This document shows positions 5,717 through 13,647 of a DNA stretch of 15,848 bases, piece after piece. A model generated the notes under the pieces. The model saw nothing but the letters and a program-made list of their open reading frames with translations. It made no database searches and had not been told where the DNA came from. Every line of letters starts with the position of its first letter. The first letter of the stretch is position 1. The DNA lies in assembly GCA_029858245.1 (NCBI GenBank), contig JAOUFL010000024.1:1-15848 (forward strand), in the 5' to 3' direction. The stretch is from Candidatus Zixiibacteriota bacterium (GTDB taxonomy: Bacteria > Zixibacteria > MSB-5A5 > RBG-16-43-9). Position numbers and translations under genes: made by a program.

Positions 5717-5741
5717 GTAATGTCGAGCTTTATGCCCGACG
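5717..5741. repeat. Weak GTAA-footed palindrome upstream of the aldolase
   Basis: GTAA (5717-5720), then GTCGAGC (5722-5728), loop TTTAT, GCCCGAC (5734-5740), which pair with one A-C mismatch. It resembles the GTAG elements in layout but has a changed foot and a mismatch. It is best read as a decayed copy. The rest of the 5537-5823 gap beyond the two repeats shows only AT-rich DNA and the aldolase ribosome binding site. Confidence 0.4.
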
Positions 5742-5823
5742 GAAACCTCTCTTAAGTCACGAGGTTATTTGACCGATTTATGGGTTAAATGAATTAGAAA
5801 ACAATTTCGATATGAGGTGAGTT

Positions 5824-6912
5824 ATGACAGTAACAGTTGAAACCAAGTTATTAGATTTAAGACCCGAACTAATCAGAAATAAATTGGGCAGCAAAAGTAA
5901 GGTCTGTCTTTTAAACTCGAAGGATATTTTCAAAGCTATAAGAGATAAACAGGTTATCGTGATGGCATGTAATACCCGGATTAAGCATGTTATTCCGGGG
6001 ATAATGAGAGCTGCCGAGGAACTGGATTCGATTGTGGCTTTTGAGCTGGCAAAAACAGAAGGGAATTTAGATGGAGGGTATACTGGAATGACCCCTGAGG
6101 TCTTCTTCGAAACCATTGTTGAGTATGCAGAAAATAACGGTTTTTCTAAACCTTTTTTCATTCACGGAGACCATATTACCACCAAAAACACTTCCCGAGA
6201 GGAGTTGGAATCTTCCAGGATACTGATCGAAGCTGAACTGAAGGCTGGCTATACCTCCTTTGCCATAGATTCCTCTTTTAACGAGTTACATTATAATATT
6301 CGCATAACTACAGAGCTGGCTCAGCCGATTGTCCAGGCAGGTCTGGGATTGGAAGTTGAGGTAGGTGAGATAAAACATACCGGGCAGGAAAGTGCAATAA
6401 CCACAGTTGAGGAAGCAACCGTATTTATAAACAGCCTGTGGAATAGCAAGGTTAAGCCGGACCTTCTTGCCATAAATAATGGCTCCAAGCACGGAAACTA
6501 CTTAGAGGGAGAGAAGATCTTCATCGATCTTGACAGGACAAGGGAGATCTACGAGGCGATTAAAGATAAGGGTGTGTGTATTGCACAGCACGGGATCACC
6601 GGGACTCCCCTGCATCTTGTGGGAAAATTTGCTGACTGTGGTATCCGCAAGGGGAATGTGGGAACCGAATGGCAGAATATAGCTCACAGAGGATTGCCAG
6701 AGGATTTAATGCAGCAGATGAAAAAATGGTCAGCAGAGAATAAAAAGGACATCAAATTCGCAACTAAAGTTTTCAAAAAGAAGATAGATTCGATCTCGGA
6801 AAAGGAAAGTAAGAACATAGAAGAGATGGCTTACCAAACTGCCTGTGAGTTCATCACTGCTTTCAGGGCAGAAAAATTAGCTTCTAAATTCAAGGATAAA
6901 CTGTTTAAATAG
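5824..6912 (+). CDS. Class II (zinc) ketose-bisphosphate aldolase family protein
   Basis: A 362-aa TIM-barrel aldolase of the class II fructose/tagatose-bisphosphate aldolase family (reversible aldol cleavage giving dihydroxyacetone phosphate, cytoplasmic). The key residues are present: catalytic Asp116 and zinc ligand H117 in HGDH, H223 in the GSKHG segment, and H256 in QHGITG. This spacing matches D109/H110, H226 and H264 of E. coli FbaA. The phosphate-binding segment near GNVGTEWQ (about 278-285) replaces the usual INVxTD pattern. The sequence differs enough from FbaA, GatY and KbaY that the exact sugar is uncertain. GAGGTGA at 5814-5820 supports the ATG. The stop is TAG, followed by a 362-bp regulatory gap, so it is probably the last gene of its transcript. 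Confidence 0.82.
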   Translation: MTVTVETKLLDLRPELIRNKLGSKSKVCLLNSKDIFKAIRDKQVIVMACNTRIKHVIPGIMRAAEELDSIVAFELAKTEGNLDGGYTGMTPEVFFETIVEYAENNGFSKPFFIHGDHITTKNTSREELESSRILIEAELKAGYTSFAIDSSFNELHYNIRITTELAQPIVQAGLGLEVEVGEIKHTGQESAITTVEEATVFINSLWNSKVKPDLLAINNGSKHGNYLEGEKIFIDLDRTREIYEAIKDKGVCIAQHGITGTPLHLVGKFADCGIRKGNVGTEWQNIAHRGLPEDLMQQMKKWSAENKKDIKFATKVFKKKIDSISEKESKNIEEMAYQTACEFITAFRAEKLASKFKDKLFK

Positions 6913-6944
6913 ATAAAAACAATAATGATTAGATATATTGGAAT

Positions 6945-6962
6945 GTAGAGCTTTAGCTTTAC
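6945..6962. repeat. GTAG-footed imperfect palindrome after the aldolase gene
   Basis: GTAGAGCT (6945-6952), TT, AGCTTTAC (6955-6962): an inverted repeat with one G-T wobble in which GTAG is part of the stem. The TTTA tip matches the other GTAG elements. It lies 33 bp after the aldolase stop. No T-run follows directly, so termination is doubtful; a T-run at 6973-6978 is ten bases further on. Confidence 0.45.
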
Positions 6963-7056
6963 AACTCACAGGTTTTTTGATAAATCTGAAGGATTATTTC
7001 GCATAAACGAGCTGGTAAATATTTGAACATTTTAAACTTAGCTCTTCAAAAAAAGC

Positions 7057-7084
7057 TTGACAAATTCTCGTTTAATATTATAAT
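7057..7084 (+). promoter_or_regulatory. Sigma70-type promoter for the porU operon
   Basis: TTGACA (7057-7062), 16-bp spacer, TATAAT (7079-7084): both hexamers match the bacterial consensus exactly, with AT-rich DNA upstream. Transcription would start near 7091, leaving an untranslated leader of about 185 nt before the porU start. It is the clearest promoter in the window. Confidence 0.8.
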
Positions 7085-7090
7085 GCAGTT

Positions 7091-7203
7091 GACAAGAAAG
7101 AAAGGATCTGCTTATAGAGAATAGTTAAAGGGTAGTTTTGGTTTGGATAAATGGTTTAATTATTAATGGAGGAGAACCCTTTAGCTATGAGGTATCTTGA
7201 TTG
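7091..7203 (+). promoter_or_regulatory. Structured 5' leader, candidate attenuator or riboswitch of unknown class
   Basis: A 13-bp stem pairs ATAGTTAAAGGGT (7121-7133) with ACCCTTTAGCTAT (7176-7188), with one G-U pair, enclosing a 42-nt loop rich in GGTTT and GGA motifs. It is followed by the terminator at 7204-7245. The ACCC at 7176-7179 and again at 7215-7218, and the GGGT at 7130-7133 and 7223-7226, could pair in more than one combination, so alternative folds are possible. A 33-codon ORF, 7166-7267, crosses the terminator and ends seven bases before the porU ATG, so a leader-peptide mechanism is also possible. I found no conserved core of the c-di-GMP-I, TPP, cobalamin, SAM, lysine, glycine or fluoride classes. 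Confidence 0.5.
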
Positions 7204-7245
7204 CCGAGTGAGTAACCCGGATGGGTTTAACCTTCTCGGTTTTTT
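7204..7245 (+). terminator. Intrinsic terminator within the porU leader
   Basis: Outer stem CCGAG (7204-7208) with CTCGG (7235-7239), inner stem AACCC (7214-7218), GGAT, GGGTT (7223-7227), then six T at 7240-7245. It lies between the promoter and the porU start (7275), which is the classical arrangement of a conditional terminator. It cannot be the terminator of the aldolase gene alone, because a promoter lies between them. Confidence 0.65.
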
Positions 7246-7274
7246 ATTTATCCCAACTCAAATATAAACCGGAT

Positions 7275-10200
7275 ATGATAAAAAAATCTCTTACAGTTAT
7301 AATAATATTTTTTCTTCTGCCAGCTTATATCCTGGCTGCAGAAGAATATAGTGACATTAAGGTAATAAAATCAGATGAGGAGGGAATAGTTTTTAGATAC
7401 GAAGTTCCTGGACTCTCTTTTTTAAAAAGAGAGCAGGGAGAGATAAAATACGATGTTCCGGGTATCGATAAATGTCCTCTACTGCAAGACCCCGGTTACC
7501 CTCAGGTGCCTGCAAGGATTTTGGTCATCGGTATACCACTGGAGGGGGAAGTGAATGTAAGAGTACTAGAGGAAAACAGTCAGGATAAAGGAAAATTCGA
7601 TTTGCCCTTTTATGAGGGTAGCCCGGTAAGAAAAGAAGAATCGATCAAAAAAAGGGAGGAGATCTCCTCCCAAGATTTTTTTTACCCGGAGAGACGGGTA
7701 ATAGCTGAAGCTCCATCTTCTATGAGAAACCAGAGGATAATAAGGATCAAGATTTTCCCGGTTCAGTATAACCCTTTAAGAAAAGACATTATATACTATT
7801 CGGATATCACTATTGCGGTTGATTTCACCGGAGGTGAAAAAACCGAAGGCGGTATGGGAAGAGACCTGTTCGAAAACGTTTATAAACACACCCTTTTGAA
7901 TTATGAGATTGCCAGAAAATGGAGAAAGGCAAGGGAAACAGGTTTAAAAAAGACCTTGCAGGAAAATCCTTTCAGTTATTCGGATACCTGGTATAAACTG
8001 ACTCTACGGGAAAATGGCATATATAAAATAGACGGTAACTTTTTGTCAAATGCCGGAATTAACCTTGCTGCCATCGACCCGCAGAAAATAAGAATATTCA
8101 ATGGAGGGGGAAAGGCTCTACCTGAGGATAATTCTTTACCTCGACCGGAGTTAAGGGAACTTGCTATACTGGTTTCCGATGGCGGGGATAATATATTCAA
8201 TCCTGCAGATTATATACTGTTTTACGGATGGTCGGTAAATAACTGGGACTACGATTCGCTTTCGGGCGAATACCAGTATCATATAAATCCCTATACCCGG
8301 GATAACGTTTTCTGGATTACTTTCACGGGTGATTTCCCGGAGCCAGTTAAAAGAATGGAGCTTATTGATGGGAGTCTTCTGGAGCCTGAGCCTTATATCT
8401 CCGTGAAATCCAGGGATAGGATTCATCAGGAGAACGACTTTATGCTGGCAGAGTATGATGGTATCCCCTATGATTATTTTAACTGGTACTGGCAGAAGGG
8501 TAGTTCTTTTACTTTGTATCCGATCCTGACTAATGTTTTTCCAGGAGATACCGCTATTATTAAAGTTAAAGATATGAATAGCTACGCCTCTTCGATAACT
8601 CTCAATTCTGTTACCATGTCAGGGAGCAATCTTGAAAAAGATAACTTCATAACTTCTGCTCGCTTCACAAATCTGAGTAACGGGTTAAATACATTGCAAT
8701 TCAATTTTTACTCTTTTACCTATCTGGATTACTATGAGGTCAGATACTGGAAAATGCTTGTCTGTTCCAATGACTTTCTCAGGTTCGAAAATCCTGATAC
8801 CTCTGAGGTTGTTGAATATAGAATCTCCGGCTTCAATGGAACGGCACCCTATCTTCTTGAGATAGATAACAAATTCGGATTAAAAAGATTTGTCAATTTC
8901 GTCAGTGTTTCCGATTCAATTAAATTCCAGGATCAGTCCATAAAAGGAGAAAGAAAGGAATATTACCTGCTGGACCAGACCAAATTCAAAACTCCAGTCT
9001 CGATCGACCTCGACCAGATGGCGGATTTAAGGAACACCTCTAACCAGGCTGGCCTTCTGGTTATTACCCATTCAGATTTTTACGACCAGTTGCAGGGGTA
9101 TAAGACTTTTAGAGAGGGCTTGAACAACATAACGGTTAAACTGGTTAAAATTGAAGATATATATGATGAGTTCTCCTGGGGGCTTTTTGATCCAGTAGCC
9201 ATAAGGGATTATCTGAAATACGCCTATGAAAACTATTACGGGCAGGCACCGGCTTATGCTCTTTTAGCAGGTGATGGAACCTACGATTACAGAAACCTTC
9301 TGGGAACTGATTCCCCTAACTGGATACCACCATTTGCCGACACTTTTTCTCGATACGATCAATCAGTCTCGGATGACAATTATGTCTATTTTGGGGAACA
9401 TGGATTTTCGGATGAGGATTCGAACGATTTTGTGGATATGTTCATCGGAAGACTCCCGGTTAAAACAGCGGAGGATATGCAGGTTTTAATAAATAAAATC
9501 AGAGAGTATGAGACTTCTCCTGAATTAGATACCTGGAAGAACCTGATAACCCTGGTGGCGGATGACGAGTTTCATCCCCGGGGGGTCAATAATAACGAAT
9601 CAGAGCACACAATTTTTAGTGAAATTTTAGCCAGCAATTATATCCCTAAGAGCTTCAATCTGAACAAGGTCTATCTGATGGAATATCCCTGGGATGCCAG
9701 CAAGTTTAAACCCGAAGCAGAGGATGCGATAATAAATTCATTCAACCACGGAACGGTTTTAATCAACTATATGGGGCATGGTAATCCTAATGTCTGGGCA
9801 GACGAATATGTTTTCAAAAGGGAGCAGGATATTCCCCGGTTGGAAAATAAAAAGAGGTTGCCTTTGATTTATGTGGCTTCCTGCAGCATAGGACTTTTCT
9901 TCAGTCCTTTCAGCGAGGGAATGGCGGAGGAGTTTTTAAGAGCAGAGGATAAAGGAGCAATTTCAGTGATATCTGCCACCTGGCTGGTTTATGCCTGGCC
10001 TAACGCAGCTTTGAATAATTTGGTTTTTGATCTTCTTCTATCACCTGATTCACTTTCCATATCCGAAGCACTGTATATAGCAAAACTTTTGAGAGGTATC
10101 AATGAAAATGACCGCAAATATATTCTGCTCGGAGATCCTTTGACTTTTCTGGCTTCACCAGCCCTGCAGGTCCGGTTCAAAGAATTAAGCTCTGATACCC

Positions 10201-11228
10201 TTTCGGCTTTGAGCCTGGTAACTTTCAAAGGAGAGGTGGTAAACGGAGAAGGAGCTCTTCAAGCGGATTTCGACGGGGAAGCCAATCTGTTGGTTTTTGA
10301 CTCGGAAAAACTGAAAACACATGTGATTTCCAGTGTAAGTGACGTTGACTATAAACTGCCGGGAAATGTGATTTTCAGAGGCAGTGCAGAGATTCAGAAT
10401 GGCGAGTTTGCAGGTGGCTTTATTGTGCCCAAGGATATTGGATATGGCGGTGAAAACGCCAGGATAAACGCTTATGTAGTCAGTTCCGATTCCACCATAG
10501 ATGGAGCCGGAACTCTCGATTCACTTATGGTGGCAGGGACCGATACTGCATTTACAGACAGCCTGGGCCCCCAGATCAGCATAACATTTGTTGAAAATCC
10601 GAATTTCTCCGACGGTGATACAGTCCAGCCGGACCCTATACTTATGGTTTATATTACAGACCCTTCCGGCATCAACCTCACTGGTGAATTAGGTCACGGA
10701 ATTACTTTATTGATAGATGATGACTGGGGGAATGTTCAAAACCTGAATTCCGGTTTTCAATATGATATGAACAGTTATACTCAGGGAAGCCTGAGTCAGA
10801 AAATCAGTTTAAAAGAAGGGGAGCATATTCTTAAGATCAAAGCCTGGGATAATGCTAACAACTCATCGCTGGTAAATTTCCTGGTTAAGGTTTTAGGCAT
10901 AGATAAAGAATTTTCAATTACACAGGTGATGAATTATCCCAATCCTTTTTCACGGTCAACCGAGTTCACCTACGAGCTTTCAGTGCCTGCCGAAAAGGTG
11001 GAGATAAAGATATTTACCTTATCCGGCAGGCTAATCCGCATCTTGAACGGAACAGGATCAGCAGGTTTCAACTCCGGAGCAATATGGGATGGCAGGGACC
11101 AGGATGGAGACAGGGTAGCTAATGGAGTATATATTTATAAAGTAATAGCCCGAACCAGATTCAATTCTGGAGAAAAGGAAGTTAATAAGAATGCCGAGGT
11201 TACGGGTAAGGCAGTGGTTATGAACTGA
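7275..11228 (+). CDS. porU: PorU-like C25 family cysteine peptidase / type IX secretion sortase
   Basis: A 1317-aa exported gingipain-family protein. Start at 7275 gives a signal peptide (KK, hydrophobic core, AYILAA) at about 1-22; the in-frame ATG at 7221 lies inside the terminator stem. No Shine-Dalgarno is clear. Domains in order: C25 propeptide-like region with GYPQVPARILVIGIP (about 23-185), a beta-rich region, the C25 catalytic domain (about 585-962) with His835 in YMGHG and Cys870 in VASCS, an Ig-like region with SGINLTGELGHGI and AWDNANNSS (about 1097-1205), typical of PorU, and a C-terminal FlgD-like sorting domain from NYPNPF (1220) through WDGRDQDG and VANGVYIYK. PorU is the type IX system transpeptidase that cleaves sorting domains and attaches cargo at the surface. 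The porV-like gene next door supports this over a plain secreted protease. The catalytic His-Cys spacing (35) is close to that of gingipains (33). Confidence 0.85.
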   Translation: MIKKSLTVIIIFFLLPAYILAAEEYSDIKVIKSDEEGIVFRYEVPGLSFLKREQGEIKYDVPGIDKCPLLQDPGYPQVPARILVIGIPLEGEVNVRVLEENSQDKGKFDLPFYEGSPVRKEESIKKREEISSQDFFYPERRVIAEAPSSMRNQRIIRIKIFPVQYNPLRKDIIYYSDITIAVDFTGGEKTEGGMGRDLFENVYKHTLLNYEIARKWRKARETGLKKTLQENPFSYSDTWYKLTLRENGIYKIDGNFLSNAGINLAAIDPQKIRIFNGGGKALPEDNSLPRPELRELAILVSDGGDNIFNPADYILFYGWSVNNWDYDSLSGEYQYHINPYTRDNVFWITFTGDFPEPVKRMELIDGSLLEPEPYISVKSRDRIHQENDFMLAEYDGIPYDYFNWYWQKGSSFTLYPILTNVFPGDTAIIKVKDMNSYASSITLNSVTMSGSNLEKDNFITSARFTNLSNGLNTLQFNFYSFTYLDYYEVRYWKMLVCSNDFLRFENPDTSEVVEYRISGFNGTAPYLLEIDNKFGLKRFVNFVSVSDSIKFQDQSIKGERKEYYLLDQTKFKTPVSIDLDQMADLRNTSNQAGLLVITHSDFYDQLQGYKTFREGLNNITVKLVKIEDIYDEFSWGLFDPVAIRDYLKYAYENYYGQAPAYALLAGDGTYDYRNLLGTDSPNWIPPFADTFSRYDQSVSDDNYVYFGEHGFSDEDSNDFVDMFIGRLPVKTAEDMQVLINKIREYETSPELDTWKNLITLVADDEFHPRGVNNNESEHTIFSEILASNYIPKSFNLNKVYLMEYPWDASKFKPEAEDAIINSFNHGTVLINYMGHGNPNVWADEYVFKREQDIPRLENKKRLPLIYVASCSIGLFFSPFSEGMAEEFLRAEDKGAISVISATWLVYAWPNAALNNLVFDLLLSPDSLSISEALYIAKLLRGINENDRKYILLGDPLTFLASPALQVRFKELSSDTLSALSLVTFKGEVVNGEGALQADFDGEANLLVFDSEKLKTHVISSVSDVDYKLPGNVIFRGSAEIQNGEFAGGFIVPKDIGYGGENARINAYVVSSDSTIDGAGTLDSLMVAGTDTAFTDSLGPQISITFVENPNFSDGDTVQPDPILMVYITDPSGINLTGELGHGITLLIDDDWGNVQNLNSGFQYDMNSYTQGSLSQKISLKEGEHILKIKAWDNANNSSLVNFLVKVLGIDKEFSITQVMNYPNPFSRSTEFTYELSVPAEKVEIKIFTLSGRLIRILNGTGSAGFNSGAIWDGRDQDGDRVANGVYIYKVIARTRFNSGEKEVNKNAEVTGKAVVMN

Positions 11229-11311
11229 CCCTGTTTTATTCCTTGCCAAGGCATTTGATTAAGTTATATAATAACAGTTTTATGAAAAAACAGTGTCAGG
11301 AGGTAAATCTT

Positions 11312-13630
11312 ATGAAACGCATTCTTGTTCTTAGCTGTATTTTAATGACCCTTCTTATCACAGCAGTTCAAACCTATGCCCAGGTAAGCTTATCCACAGT
11401 ACTTTTCCTGAGGATTGCGGCTGGAGCAAGAGCTGCCGGGATGGGAGAATCCTTTGTGGCAGTTGCAGATGATGCTACTGCAACACACTGGAACCCGGCA
11501 GGTCTGGGATTTTACCCCTTAGCCAGCATGTGGGTGGATTGTGCAGGGGAAAAAAACCATAAGTTCGAATCTTTAGCCCTTATGAAAAATGACCGTCCTG
11601 AGAGCAATTATAAGAGCTACGATCTCTGGGCGATAAGTGGATCGGAACTCTATACCTGGGATGGCGAAGAATGGCAGGATCACCTTTCTCTTGCTCTTTC
11701 ATCCGGTGAATCAGTTGAGAGTGTTTTAAGGAAATATACACAGGAGGAAAACGAGGAAAGGCTGAAAATGATGCTGGAGAAGACAATTTCGGAAAAGGGA
11801 AAAGTAAAACTACCCTATAGTACAGTTTTTATGGATTCTCTTAACTGTATTTTCTCAGACGAAAAAAATCTATGGATAGGAGCGAATAACGGGCTGTATA
11901 AATTCGACGGTACGGTATGGAAAAGGTTCACTCTGAAAGACGGTCTTCCCACAGAAAAGATATTGTCGCTTGATATAACTCCACTTGGTACGATGTGGAT
12001 AGGGACGGATAGCGGACTGGTTAAGTTTGACGGAAAGGTTTTTTCCAGGACTTATTTTGCTTCCGAGGTTAAGGATTACTACATCACAGAGATTAAGGCA
12101 AAGTCCGACAAAGAAATCTGGGCTGCCACCCCTACGGTACTTATGAAATTAGAAAGGGATGTGCTAGTTCCCTATATAATGTTGAAGGTGAAATCATTCG
12201 AGGAATTGAGAGAGGAGATGGTGAGATTTTCGAATCAAGAAGATTCAGCAAGATTGGAGATGATATATAAAAGAATTGAGGAATTTAATTATATGACCAG
12301 AGAGCAGTTCTCAGAATACCTGCCATTGAAAATCGAGTACAACCTGGCTTTGGATGGAAAAATCACCTGTCTTGCCATTGACCGGAAAGGGGACCTTCTG
12401 GTGGGAACCGAAACCGGTCTTCTTAAGTACGAAGAGGGGAAATGGAATAGATACGGTTATAAGAAATATGAGGTTAAAGGCGAAAAGACAGCGGAGGAAG
12501 TGGCTGCAAAGTTTTTGCCTTATGCAGACAAAGACAGAATTGACGCTATGGCTTTAAAGATCGTGGAATATAATCGCTTGCAGTCAAGGGAATTGCATCC
12601 AGGTCAGAAACTTTATGTTTATGCCAATTCACTGGGCAGCAGGATACTTTCCATTGCTATGATAGGAGAAAATACTCTTTTTGTGGGAACCGAGTTCGGG
12701 ATTGTCAGATATGATGGTGAGAACTGGGGTAAATATTATCATGGAGGACTCGAGAGAATTAAAACTCATACTATTATAAATAAAGATAAGGATATTTTCT
12801 TCGGTACTGATACTAAAGCAGTTATTTATGCTAATGCCAAGAGGGAATTAACCTTTATGCATGCTACACTTCTCCCTGAGCTGGCAGATGATATATATTA
12901 TGAGTATCTTTCCTACGTTCAAAACACAGAGAACTGGGGAACCCTGGGAGGAAATATAACCTTTATCTCCTATGGTTCGATTCCTCATACCGGAGAAGAG
13001 GGTCCTACGATATTGGGTGAACTTAACCCCTATGAAGCAGCCATAACTCTTTCTTATGGAACCAGGATGGGGAAGGACCTAGCCTTAGGCCTGGGAGCAA
13101 AATTCATTTACAGTCACCTTTCCGATCAGGGTGCCGGTCAAGAGAGAGGAAGCGGGTCTGGTTCTTCATTTGCCGTGGATGCCGGGCTGATTTACAAAAC
13201 ACCTTTTAAAAAACTGACCTTAGGTGCAGCAGTCACTAATCTGGGACCTGATATCTCATATATAGATGTGGACCAGGCAGACCCGCTGCCCAGGAATCTG
13301 GCTTTGGGATTTGCTTATAAGCTTTTTAATACACCCTATAATAAACTTACTTTAGTAGGTGAAATGAATAAGGAGCTGGTGGATGTAAGCGGGGGATTGG
13401 GAAAGTTCACCGAGCAGGCGGTTAAAAACGTGGGAGTAGAATACTGGTATGCTAATTATGTGGCTCTGAGAGCGGGTTATATTTACGATAAAGTCGGGGA
13501 GATTAAAACCGCGACATTCGGTGCCGGTTTGAGGATCAGTCTTCTGAATATCGATTTTGCTTATGTGCCCGCGAATAAGGAAGTTGCTTTAGCCAATACC
13601 ACCAGGATATCAGGGACTGTTAGATTCTAA
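11312..13630 (+). CDS. porV: PorV-family outer-membrane barrel with an inserted beta-propeller and LysM-like segments
   Basis: A 772-aa exported protein, about twice the usual PorV length. Signal peptide 1-23 ends TYAQ. ATG 11312 is chosen because AGGAGG (11298-11303) lies eight bases upstream and the signal peptide starts there. Residues 24-95 are the PorV N-terminus (FLRIAAGARAAGMGESFVAVADDATATHWNPAGL). Residues about 515-772 resume the barrel (YYEYLSYV, GTLGGNITFISYG, ALGLGAKFIYS, LPRNLALGFAY, ending in TRISGTVRF). Between them sit seven blade-like repeats of the W-I-G-T-x-x-G-L-x-K-[FY]-D-G type, centred near residues 106, 188, 229, 269, 363, 457 and 497, so a seven-bladed propeller is likely. 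Extra segments at about 126-175, 286-345 and 386-437 resemble LysM; the last is clearest (YEVKGEKTAEEVA...N...LHPGQKLYVY). PorV carries cargo to PorU at the outer membrane. The gene follows porU by 83 bp, same strand. Confidence 0.8.
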   Translation: MKRILVLSCILMTLLITAVQTYAQVSLSTVLFLRIAAGARAAGMGESFVAVADDATATHWNPAGLGFYPLASMWVDCAGEKNHKFESLALMKNDRPESNYKSYDLWAISGSELYTWDGEEWQDHLSLALSSGESVESVLRKYTQEENEERLKMMLEKTISEKGKVKLPYSTVFMDSLNCIFSDEKNLWIGANNGLYKFDGTVWKRFTLKDGLPTEKILSLDITPLGTMWIGTDSGLVKFDGKVFSRTYFASEVKDYYITEIKAKSDKEIWAATPTVLMKLERDVLVPYIMLKVKSFEELREEMVRFSNQEDSARLEMIYKRIEEFNYMTREQFSEYLPLKIEYNLALDGKITCLAIDRKGDLLVGTETGLLKYEEGKWNRYGYKKYEVKGEKTAEEVAAKFLPYADKDRIDAMALKIVEYNRLQSRELHPGQKLYVYANSLGSRILSIAMIGENTLFVGTEFGIVRYDGENWGKYYHGGLERIKTHTIINKDKDIFFGTDTKAVIYANAKRELTFMHATLLPELADDIYYEYLSYVQNTENWGTLGGNITFISYGSIPHTGEEGPTILGELNPYEAAITLSYGTRMGKDLALGLGAKFIYSHLSDQGAGQERGSGSGSSFAVDAGLIYKTPFKKLTLGAAVTNLGPDISYIDVDQADPLPRNLALGFAYKLFNTPYNKLTLVGEMNKELVDVSGGLGKFTEQAVKNVGVEYWYANYVALRAGYIYDKVGEIKTATFGAGLRISLLNIDFAYVPANKEVALANTTRISGTVRF

Positions 13631-13647
13631 AACGAGCAGGTATTATA

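Noticed and set aside
5557..5772. 71-codon + strand ORF in the gap before the aldolase
   Set aside because: It is made largely of the palindromic repeat at 5554-5625, has no ribosome binding site and encodes no recognisable domain. It is an artefact of the repeat.
7091..7245. Cyclic-di-GMP-I (GEMM) or TPP riboswitch
   Set aside because: ACCCTTT and AGTAACCCGG looked suggestive, but the conserved cores of these classes (GEMM GCACA/GCAAA with a GNRA loop; TPP CTGAGA and CTGATCTGG) are absent.
7221..7274. ATG 7221 as the porU start
   Set aside because: It lies inside the terminator stem and would place 18 hydrophilic and mixed residues before a good signal peptide that starts at ATG 7275.
11243..11311. 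Upstream start of the porV-like gene at 11243
   Set aside because: AGGAGG at 11298 and the signal peptide fit ATG 11312. The upstream residues do not look like an export signal.
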